DNA of 64,000 bases from Pedobacter westerhofensis (GTDB taxonomy: Bacteria; Bacteroidota; Bacteroidia; Sphingobacteriales; Sphingobacteriaceae): positions 186,001 to 250,000 of the forward strand of contig NZ_FXTN01000007.1 in NCBI RefSeq assembly GCF_900182595.1. The letters are read 5' to 3'. The notes beneath the pieces are model-generated. The model was not told the DNA's origin and ran no database searches. It was given only the letters and a program-made list of their open reading frames with translations. Within the stretch, counting starts at the first letter, position 1. Each line of letters starts with the position of its first letter. Position numbers and translations under genes: made by a program. Of the stretch, positions 28,687-35,816 are shown piece after piece.

Positions 28687-29541
28687 CTTTCTTCTCCCCA
28701 GTTGTACTATGTTTTAAGTGGAAATGACTTTACTCTTGACATTAATAATCCAGAGGAGCCGAAAATCGTTTGTGTGGCAAACAATCCCCAGAAAATCCAA
28801 ATATATGGCGCGGTTCTTTCGCTATATATTTCTCGTATAATGAAGCTTGTAAATCGTAAAAGCCGACTTAAGGGTAGTCTAATTTTTGATGAATTCCCAA
28901 CAATCTATTTTACTGGCATGGATGCTCTTCTGTCTACTAGCAGATCAGACCGTGTGAGTTGCACCCTGGCAGTGCATTATGATCAACTCAAGAAAGATTA
29001 TGGTGCAGAGCAAGCTGATGTGATTGTTAATATTGTTGGAAATGTGATTAGTGGGCAAGCAATGGGTGATACAGCTAAAAAATTGAGTGAAAATTTCGGT
29101 AAAATTTTGCAGCATAGGCAAAGTACCAGTATTAATAGTTCTGATACCTCAATATCCAGATCAAGCCAGTTGGATTATGCGATACCTGCTGCAAAAATTT
29201 CAGACTTATCATCTGGTGACTTCGTCGGCATTGTAGCTGACAATCCGGATCAAATGATAACATTGAAAATGTCTCATTCAGAAATTCAAAACGGTCATGA
29301 ATCAATTGCTAGTGAGGAGGAAAGTTACAAAGATATTCCAATCGTTGATAACGTAACCTATTCTGATTTAATCGAAAATTACAGCAGCATAAAAGCTGAT
29401 ATTGAAAGATTGTTGAATGAAGAGTTTCAAAGGATTGTAGCAAGAAATCAGGACGTTGGCAATGCTTCAGATACCAATGACAATATTGTAAATATGGATT
29501 CTTCCGAAAATCAATTGCTGCCAGGTGTAAACGAATATTAG
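28687..29541 (+). pseudogene. TraG/MobC-type conjugative coupling protein, C-terminal remnant
   Basis: The 3' part of a type IV coupling protein (VirD4/TraG ATPase that feeds DNA to the conjugation machine) of the Bacteroidota type. About 280 residues remain: LYYVLSGNDFTLDINN, CVANNPQKIQIYGAVL, LIFDEFPTIYF (Walker B region) and the tail ASKIS-like AAKISDLSSGDFVGIVADN. The N-terminal half with Walker A is missing. The frame is closed by TGA at 28684, and the only possible start is a TTG at 28702. It faces away from the serine recombinase remnant, meeting it at about 28690-28700, which marks a deletion or recombination junction. Confidence 0.8.
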
Positions 29542-29769
29542 ATAAATACTAGTGAATTTCGCTGATTATTGTAATCCAATTTCACATGCAGTATATATTA
29601 ATTTACAACGGTTATTAAACGCTTCACGTAATAGAGTTTTTAAAATGTAAATCTATTTATAATTTGAGTGAATTGTTCGTGTTTAATGAATTTAATATTT
29701 CTATTAGAGCTAATTTATGTTTGAACAATGAAAATTACACTGAGGACATTAATCAAATAAACTCTTAAT

Positions 29770-30819
29770 ATGACTATTAAACTAAACTCATCTCTCGACT
29801 GTATTAAATTGTACATGGCATTTTTATTAATTATAGTTTTTTCCAATTCCTGCAAAAAAAGCAGTCAGCTAGAAACCGATATCGCAACAGATGTACCTAA
29901 AAATGAACGAAAAGTCATGACAGAACCCCTGAAGCAAGTCTGTGTTGAAACATGGTGGGTTTCCGAAAATTGGGTTGGAGATCAATTGATATCCACTTCC
30001 AGGGACTTAATGTATTCAGTATGTTTTACGCCTAGTCAAAGCTCAAATAGCGGTGGACTAATAATTGCCTCACCAGTTAAAGTGGATATTAAACCTGATA
30101 GTCTGAAAAAGAATTTTCCTTGTGTATATTCTATGCTTCTGGATTTGAGCCATTACCCCGCAGTGAATGAACTCTTATTGCCATTTATTACAGAAACCGC
30201 AGGTGCTCCAGGCGTTAATCCTAAATTGTATTGGTTTGACAGTACAAGTCTCGCTTGGACTCCTACTGGGCAGAGCGGCGTAACTGTGTTTGGCAAAACA
30301 GTTCCTGGTTTTCAAAATGAAAGCTTAAGCTCAGCGATCTATCTAAATAGACAAATGTTGATTCAGTCGTCTCCTGCCCTAATTCAAAGTATAATGGTAC
30401 ACGAGATGATTCACGCATATTTAAATACAGTAAGACAATTCGCTGCTTATGGGATCATAAATGATGAGTCGAAGCCATTGTTGGAGAGATTGAGCTACTT
30501 TGCCAAAAAGTCGGCGGACGATAATGGGAGGGATCATTTAACTATATTAGCCTCCTATATTGATAAAATTGCTTTAGCCGTCCAATCCACTGACATTAGC
30601 CCGCGCAATAAATCACTTCAAGATTATTATAAGTTGGCTATTGGTTCCCTATATACTGATGGGAATGTGCCTTCGCCGGACTTTAAGCCAACATTTGAGA
30701 CATTACTCAACTCTATTAATAGTGCTAATAACTTTACCATAACGATCGAGAACGCCGCAGCTAAAGTTGTCTCTGAAAAAAAGGTTCCTGCACCATATAC
30801 CACAAAATGTTTAAATTAA
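29770..30819 (+). CDS. Lipoprotein with HExxH motif (SprT-like), unknown function
   Basis: A 349-residue predicted lipoprotein: a hydrophobic segment ending FSNSC (Cys28), then KKS. A zinc-protease-like motif HEMIHAY begins at His211 and reads HExxH with a following Tyr, as in SprT-like and related metallopeptidases. A third ligand could not be assigned. The base composition is more AT-rich than the housekeeping genes around it, and it lies just behind the conjugation remnant, which suggests acquisition by transfer. It is followed six bases later by another secreted protein gene. The function is unknown; a secreted peptidase is only a guess. Confidence 0.7.
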   Translation: MTIKLNSSLDCIKLYMAFLLIIVFSNSCKKSSQLETDIATDVPKNERKVMTEPLKQVCVETWWVSENWVGDQLISTSRDLMYSVCFTPSQSSNSGGLIIASPVKVDIKPDSLKKNFPCVYSMLLDLSHYPAVNELLLPFITETAGAPGVNPKLYWFDSTSLAWTPTGQSGVTVFGKTVPGFQNESLSSAIYLNRQMLIQSSPALIQSIMVHEMIHAYLNTVRQFAAYGIINDESKPLLERLSYFAKKSADDNGRDHLTILASYIDKIALAVQSTDISPRNKSLQDYYKLAIGSLYTDGNVPSPDFKPTFETLLNSINSANNFTITIENAAAKVVSEKKVPAPYTTKCLN

Positions 30820-30825
30820 TAAGCT

Positions 30826-31332
30826 ATGAAAGCAATCTTTATTTTTTTTCTGTTATTACTCACTCTTAATGCTGTAGCGCAACAACCGATCAAAATTTAT
30901 TACGACAATAGAGACAGTTCAGTAGTCAAATTCTTTACACACGTAGAGGTTCCACTCATACTAGCTGCGAATCCAAGGTTTGGATTCTCTACGGTTAGTT
31001 TTTCAGTTTCAAATGAAGGCAAAGTTACATCTATTCATAATTTACTTAAGCCAGATGACCTTTTTTTTATAACAGCAAAAGCAGTTATAGAAAAGTCAAG
31101 TGGTAAATGGAATATTAAACCAGGAATTCCAGAACAAAATTTCGAGATTACCTTTTTTGTGATTTCTGACAGCTTAGCTTCCAGGAAAAAATTAGAACAA
31201 TATAATCCCGATATTAAGCCCCTTTTAAAGCCATACATACAATATTACGATGTTCCGCAAGAGTTGACTTTATTGCCAACAATAACAATCATTTTTAAAG
31301 AAAAAGTTGAGAGGAAAATATTAATAAATTGA
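30826..31332 (+). CDS. Secreted hypothetical protein, TonB C-terminal-like
   Basis: A 168-residue protein with a clean signal peptide (ends NAVAQQ). The middle part, FGFSTVSFSVSNEGKVTSIH followed by AKAVIEKSSGKWNI, resembles in outline the C-terminal domain of TonB-like energy transducers (a beta strand, a helix ending near a conserved W). This is a weak similarity. It follows the HExxH lipoprotein by six bases and is probably in one transcript with it. Confidence 0.6.
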   Translation: MKAIFIFFLLLLTLNAVAQQPIKIYYDNRDSSVVKFFTHVEVPLILAANPRFGFSTVSFSVSNEGKVTSIHNLLKPDDLFFITAKAVIEKSSGKWNIKPGIPEQNFEITFFVISDSLASRKKLEQYNPDIKPLLKPYIQYYDVPQELTLLPTITIIFKEKVERKILIN

Positions 31333-31345
31333 TTACCATTTATAA

Positions 31346-31816
31346 GGTGGCGATCCGTTTCCTGGTGGAGATCCAGGTGGAGGTGGAGGCGGATGCTATG
31401 GTTATGCATCAGGACTTGTAATTGGTTCTGGCCCGAGTACTTCTTTAATATCAAGCTCAATTACAGATATTGACACAACTCATAGGACAATACAGTTTAC
31501 ATGGATACCTTATAGTGGGCCTCTTGGTATATGGCGTTATGAAAGTCTTGATTTAGGGACACAGGAAAAGGTCGGTAGTACATGGCAATGGACAGACATG
31601 GTTCATCAATCAATTACATTAGCAGGAACTACCACTGCATATACCCTCACCTATGCTGATATAAATGCGCCTGATGCAGGTTTGTTCAATGTCAGTGCAG
31701 CTTATGTGGAACTAAATTTTAGAGTAAGATTAACTGTATATTGTGGGGGTGCGCCTTTTGAATTTGAAGTAACCACTTCTCCATTTGAAGATGTGAGAAA
31801 GACTTTTGCGGTATAA
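31346..31816 (+). pseudogene. Fragment of a Gly-rich secreted protein, no start codon
   Basis: An open stretch of 156 codons after an in-frame TAA at 31343-31345, with no ATG, GTG or TTG until 31598. It begins GGDPFPGGDPGGGGGGCYGY and continues as a beta-rich domain (IQFTWIPYSGPLGIWRYE, VELNFRVRLTVYCGG). Gly/Asp/Pro linkers of this kind occur near the C-terminus of Bacteroidota secreted proteins. It looks like the 3' part of a gene whose 5' part was lost or replaced. A short protein from the ATG at 31598 (72 residues) remains possible. Confidence 0.5.
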
Positions 31817-31827
31817 ATGGGTAAAAT

Positions 31828-32601
31828 ATGAAAATCGTTTTGAAAAGACTTTTGATAATAGAGCTGGTTTTTAGTTTTGTAAACTCTTATGGCTTCTCCG
31901 CTAATACTGATACAACTAAAATGAAGGCATTGCATATAACCACTATATTTCAGGTGCCGCACAGTAGCGGGGATATTTTGATTTTTCATAAAACGCCAGA
32001 TATAATTTATGACAATGATTATGTTGTATTACGTTCGCCATACACTAAAACATCAGTCACTGGAAGGATGAACGAAGCGCCAACCAAGATAAAGGTAGAT
32101 ACAACTTATGCTTATTATATTTGCAGACGAGGAGAAAAGTACGGTTTACTCTATGATTCCGCAACTTCCTCTATAGGTAAACGCTATTTTGTAGACTCTT
32201 TAATAAACGATTTTCTAAGAATACCTGCCTTTTTTTATGGCGTAAAAAGTAAAAATGTGGACTTTATAAACGTGATTTCAGATAAGAAAAAAGGGATTTT
32301 AATAGAGAAATTCGTAGATAGAAGAACTGGTGTTCAAGAGCCGGACTCATCTTATTTTTATTATCGTAAAAAGCCTTTGGCTTTTTCATATTTAATAAAG
32401 GAAAAAAGACCTGACCAATTCTTCTTATATAAAGCAATTATGGTCTTCAATCCTGTAAAAAAGGGTGCATTTCCAGGCCTTGAATATGATGTCAAGAAGT
32501 ATACTCATACCTTTGAAATCTCTGAAATAGGTGTTCCTGATGAACAAAAAATAAGGGTCTTAATTGATAAATTCAAAAGACAAGGCATTAGAAAATTATA
32601 A
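31828..32601 (+). CDS. Hypothetical protein, probably secreted
   Basis: A 257-residue protein with a hydrophobic, probably cleaved N-terminus (IVLKRLLIIELVFSFVNSYG). No recognised domain. The rest is polar with many Lys, Tyr and Phe residues and no obvious catalytic motif. It starts 11 bases after the preceding fragment and shares its AT-rich character. Last member of the accessory cluster. Confidence 0.6.
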   Translation: MKIVLKRLLIIELVFSFVNSYGFSANTDTTKMKALHITTIFQVPHSSGDILIFHKTPDIIYDNDYVVLRSPYTKTSVTGRMNEAPTKIKVDTTYAYYICRRGEKYGLLYDSATSSIGKRYFVDSLINDFLRIPAFFYGVKSKNVDFINVISDKKKGILIEKFVDRRTGVQEPDSSYFYYRKKPLAFSYLIKEKRPDQFFLYKAIMVFNPVKKGAFPGLEYDVKKYTHTFEISEIGVPDEQKIRVLIDKFKRQGIRKL

Positions 32602-32710
32602 GGGTACAATTTTCAAAAAAACTTCGGTACTGCCGAAGTAAATTAAATCCTTCTTTACGATGAGTAGAGAGGGATTTTTAATTATACCTTGGAGCCAAAT
32701 AAAGATGCAC

Positions 32711-33577
32711 ATGAAAAAAATTGCTGTTTTAGGTTTGGGAAAAATGGGATATGGAATCGCTTCCCGTTTATTACAATGTGGATATACCGTAGTCGTTTGG
32801 AACCGTAGTTATTCAAAAGCTGAAGAATTAATTAACAGAGGAGCTATATGGGCGGAAACTCCAGCATTAGCCGCATCTGAAGCGTCTTTTGTAATTTCTA
32901 TGGTAGCAGATGATGAAGCATCCTCTGCAGTCTGGATGGCTGAATTTGGGGCTTTTGAAACGTTACGTCCCGACGCATTCGTAATTGAATGTTCAACGTT
33001 ATCTGCTGATCATGTAGCTGGCATTTCCACTATTGCAAAGGAAAAGGGTTTTCGCTACATAGACTGCCCGGTAACCGGACTACCGGATGCTGCTGCTAAC
33101 GGTAAATTAACGCTATTAGTTGGAGCCGACGCCGAGCATTTAGAAATTGTTAAACCTGTGCTTAAGGATTTATCAGAAAATATCCGATATTTTGGAGCAG
33201 TAGGTACTGGCACAGCCTACAAGCTTATCATTAACCTGATGGGAGCAGTGCAGATTGCCGCTTTAGCAGAAGGCCTTGCCCTGTCGGATAGGCTTGGCAT
33301 GGATAGAGAAGCTGTTATAGAAGCAATTGAAAGCAGTGCGGCCGCCAGTCCGCAGGTGATCAGATACACTCGAAAGATGGCGGAACTTACTTTTTCCGAA
33401 GACCCTTTATTCACTACATCCCTAAGGCATAAAGACGCAATTTATGGTTTAAAACTTGCTGAAAGCGTTCAAAGTCCGGTTCCATTGGGGAAAACTGCAA
33501 CATTGTGGTTTAAAGCTGCAAGTGATGCCGGCTCTTCTCTTGACGAAGCAACTGTGATAAATATGATCAACAAATAG
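32711..33577 (+). CDS. NAD(P)-dependent oxidoreductase, 3-hydroxyisobutyrate dehydrogenase family
   Basis: A beta-hydroxyacid dehydrogenase family member of about 288 residues. The dinucleotide-binding start is KKIAVLGLGKMGYGIASRL, the substrate motif is FRYIDCPVTGLPDAAANGKL, and the catalytic Lys is in GTAYKLIINLMGAVQ. An ATG at 32660 would add 17 residues before the conserved start and is less likely. The substrate is unknown. The stop codon runs into a perfect terminator. It may mark the right end of the accessory region. Confidence 0.85.
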   Translation: MKKIAVLGLGKMGYGIASRLLQCGYTVVVWNRSYSKAEELINRGAIWAETPALAASEASFVISMVADDEASSAVWMAEFGAFETLRPDAFVIECSTLSADHVAGISTIAKEKGFRYIDCPVTGLPDAAANGKLTLLVGADAEHLEIVKPVLKDLSENIRYFGAVGTGTAYKLIINLMGAVQIAALAEGLALSDRLGMDREAVIEAIESSAAASPQVIRYTRKMAELTFSEDPLFTTSLRHKDAIYGLKLAESVQSPVPLGKTATLWFKAASDAGSSLDEATVINMINK

Positions 33578-33610
33578 AACAAAGAGGCTGTATGATCAGC
33601 CTCTTTGTTC
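33577..33610 (+). terminator. Terminator after the dehydrogenase
   Basis: Perfect 14-base arms GAACAAAGAGGCTG (33577-33590) and CAGCCTCTTTGTTC (33597-33610). The first base of the left arm is the last base of the stop codon. Confidence 0.85.
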
Positions 33611-33629
33611 TATTCTTACCTATACTCCT

Positions 33630-33737
33630 CTAAGGGAGCGCTTTCAAATATTCAATTCTCAGAGGCTCAATATCATCAATGATATATCCTATTTGTTTTA
33701 CATACCGGTATGCCAGTGAGAAATACTTCAGAGCGTT
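33630..33737 (-). pseudogene. Short C-terminal gene remnant
   Basis: Read on the minus strand, the gap downstream of the hydrolase stop encodes NALKYFSLAYRYVKQIGY, then IIDDIEPLRIEYLKALP and a stop at 33630. The composition is protein-like, but there is no start, and an in-frame stop lies upstream. It may be the tail of a gene displaced by the neighbouring hydrolase gene. A chance open frame cannot be excluded. Confidence 0.3.
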
Positions 33738-34662
33738 ATTTCAGAAAAAAATCAAGCAGGTCTTTCTGAACCTGCGGCGTATTTTCCTGCACTATCCAAT
33801 GCCCGGAATCTTTGATCACCGATTCTTCTACGTGGTCTGCCACCAGTCTGGTGTGCGTTGCCAGAAATGGTGCCGCAAAATGATCTGAACCCATTGCCAA
33901 AACCGGCATCGGCAGCTTATGTTTCGCAAACTCAACATTATCCTTTGCATCCTCATCAAAATAACCAAACCAGTGGAATGCCCCTGTGGTTGCACCGGGT
34001 ACGGAATAAGACCTGATAAACTCGGCGGTCTCCGCTGTAGTAAAAGCGTTTTTCTGAAAGCCCACAACAGGCCAGAAATCGGTAAAGAATAACCCTACCT
34101 TGCCCGAAACAAGCTCTCCGGAATGGGGCTGCCCAAAAAATCCAAACCACCAGGCCTGTGCTTTAACCTGGCTCCATACGGGTTCAATACCAGGTAACAG
34201 CGCATCCATCAGCGCCAGTTTTTTTACGTCCGCGGGAAACTGCGCAGCATAGCAATAAGCTACCATCAGTCCAATATCATGGCCGGCCAGGCTGATGTGA
34301 CTGTAGCCCAGCTTCTTCATCAGTTCATGCAGGTCCAGGGCCATATTCTTTTTATCATAGCCGCCCGTAGTTTTTTCGGATTCACCCACTCCGCGCAGAT
34401 CAGGGGCAATCACGGTAAAGTGGTTGGAAAGTTCAGGGAGCAAGCGGTTCCACATGTACCAGTTCTGGCCAAATCCATGAACCAATAGTAATGGCTCGCC
34501 CTTGCCCCCAATCACATAGTGGATTTTTACACCATTTACCGTAGCATACTCATGTTTAAAGTTTGATGGTGGATTGGCGGGAGCTGCCGCCATTGCACTG
34601 TCTGTTATTGCTATAAATAGCAAAATCATCAGCAGGGGTTTAATCTTTGAGATTGTTTTCAT
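33736..34662 (-). CDS. Alpha/beta hydrolase, secreted
   Basis: A 308-residue hydrolase of the epoxide hydrolase/haloalkane dehalogenase group. It has a signal peptide (ends DSAMAAAP). Motifs: LLVHGFGQNWYMWNRLLPEL (oxyanion HGFGQ), APDLRGVGESEKTTGGYD, and the nucleophile elbow LAGHDIGLMVAY, where the nucleophile is Asp rather than Ser (G-H-D-I-G), typical of epoxide hydrolases and dehalogenases. The catalytic His is in DSGHWIVQENT. The substrate is unknown. Confidence 0.87.
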   Translation of the reverse strand: MKTISKIKPLLMILLFIAITDSAMAAAPANPPSNFKHEYATVNGVKIHYVIGGKGEPLLLVHGFGQNWYMWNRLLPELSNHFTVIAPDLRGVGESEKTTGGYDKKNMALDLHELMKKLGYSHISLAGHDIGLMVAYCYAAQFPADVKKLALMDALLPGIEPVWSQVKAQAWWFGFFGQPHSGELVSGKVGLFFTDFWPVVGFQKNAFTTAETAEFIRSYSVPGATTGAFHWFGYFDEDAKDNVEFAKHKLPMPVLAMGSDHFAAPFLATHTRLVADHVEESVIKDSGHWIVQENTPQVQKDLLDFFLK

Positions 34663-34882
34663 GTTTCCTATGATTTAGATTGTAGTTACAAAAAATTTGA
34701 TTTTCATACGGCTTGGGGTTCTGATGGAGAACAGCAAATAACAGTCTGATAATTAGATGTTAGCAACACAATTTACTAATTATACTGAACCTGTACAACC
34801 TTAAAAGCTTTTAAAAATATTTGTACTTTCGTGGGTGATATTTGGTCTTTAAATTACACATAGTAGTAAACCCTCACTAACC

Positions 34883-35413
34883 ATGAATAGTAACCTTTCG
34901 AGTATCGAAGCGCGTGAAACATTTTTTATGGCGCTTTATATAAAGGCTTTTTCCCCCGTTGCACGCCACATCGCAAAGATGGGCGGCACGCTTGAAGAGG
35001 CACAGGATATTTTCCAGGACGCGCTGGTCATCTATTATGAAAAAGTATCAGCGGCAAAGCCTGAAATTATTGTAAACGAAAAAGCTTACCTCTTGGGTGT
35101 TGCCAGGAACATATGGTTGCAGCGCTATAAAGTGAGCAGTAAGAACCAGCCTCTGGCAGATTTTGACGCCGTAAATGTACCGGATGAACAACTTGCTTCG
35201 GACAAAATAATGCGCTATCTCCAAACTGCCGGAAAGAAGTGTCTGGAATTGCTGAAAGCCTGTTATTACGATCATTTGCCAGTTGGTAACCTGGCGGCGG
35301 TGTTTGGATATTCAAGTACGCACTCTGCAACGGTAGCAAAATATAAATGCCTCGAAAAGGTTAGGGAAACTGTTAAACAAAACTCACTGAACTATGCGGA
35401 CTTCATTGAATAA
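34883..35413 (+). CDS. ECF-like RNA polymerase sigma factor
   Basis: A sigma-70 family protein of 176 residues with a region-2-like segment (GGTLEEAQDIFQDALVIYYEK) and a region-4-like helix-turn-helix (LPVGNLAAVFGYSSTHSATVAKYKCLEKVRE). It lies upstream of a 90-residue partner gene, which it overlaps by 20 bases, and of a TonB-dependent receptor. The layout hints at a regulatory link with the receptor (inference). Confidence 0.85.
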   Translation: MNSNLSSIEARETFFMALYIKAFSPVARHIAKMGGTLEEAQDIFQDALVIYYEKVSAAKPEIIVNEKAYLLGVARNIWLQRYKVSSKNQPLADFDAVNVPDEQLASDKIMRYLQTAGKKCLELLKACYYDHLPVGNLAAVFGYSSTHSATVAKYKCLEKVRETVKQNSLNYADFIE

Positions 35414-35666
35414 GATCAAAGCGATCGATGATTTTCTGTCTGGCAGAATGGTGCCTGAGGACTCGCTTTTGTTTGAAGCAAATATGCTATTAGACAGCGA
35501 TCTGGTCTCTGATATGCGACATCAGGAAAACACATATGCAATGATCAGGCAATACGGCCGGAAAAAGATCAAAGAAGAAATTGCTGCAGTGCAGGCCAAA
35601 CTTGCTGCTGCACCACAACATCAGGGATTTATAAAACGCATTGCTCAGTTTTTTAAAAAGGATTAA
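35394..35666 (+). CDS. Short sigma-factor partner protein (candidate anti-sigma)
   Basis: A 90-residue protein that overlaps the sigma gene by 20 bases. The N-terminal part (IDDFLSGRMVPEDSLLFEANMLLDSDL, positions about 10-36) resembles the cytoplasmic anti-sigma segment found at the start of Bacteroidota anti-sigma proteins, and the rest is a charged helix. It has no membrane helix or FecR domain, so it is not a classical FecR. The role is inferred from overlap and pattern only. Confidence 0.65.
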   Translation: MRTSLNKIKAIDDFLSGRMVPEDSLLFEANMLLDSDLVSDMRHQENTYAMIRQYGRKKIKEEIAAVQAKLAAAPQHQGFIKRIAQFFKKD

Positions 35667-35816
35667 CGGCACCAGGAACGCAGGCTTAACAGGCTCATTA
35701 TCGATCTTATTCTACGATTATGTAGATACTTGCACTCTTTAGACGACATTTTGAATACAGTTGTTTTATAATGAAATTTATTAATTAGATTTCCTATCTA
35801 ACCATTTGTAATTCAT

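Larger units (their letters stand above)
27763..28703 (-). pseudogene. Serine recombinase, C-terminal remnant with frameshift
   Basis: The 3' part of a large serine recombinase (resolvase family) of a mobile element. Reading from 28703, the frame gives the end of the recombinase domain (WIITEAEYWLAQRLL), then the zinc-ribbon region (FPLRGLLKCWCEQSMTAG, YYRC), and shifts frame inside a run of five G at about 28366-28371. The second frame continues as a coiled coil and ends with EKGLLFYEQSF. The open frame then runs antisense across the tRNA-Leu(GAG) gene to a stop at 27763; the last 50 or so residues are probably not native. The catalytic N-terminal Ser domain is missing, and a stop lies just upstream, so the gene is dead. 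Confidence 0.75.

Noticed and set aside
32616..32645. Hairpin ACTTCGG/CCGAAGT after the accessory cluster
   Set aside because: Seven-base stem without a T run on the plus strand; too weak to list as a terminator.
27896..33750. Second copy of the tRNA-Leu(GAG) 3' end as an attachment repeat
   Set aside because: Looked for CTCTCGGGTA-like strings to the right; only weak CGGGTA matches, none convincing.
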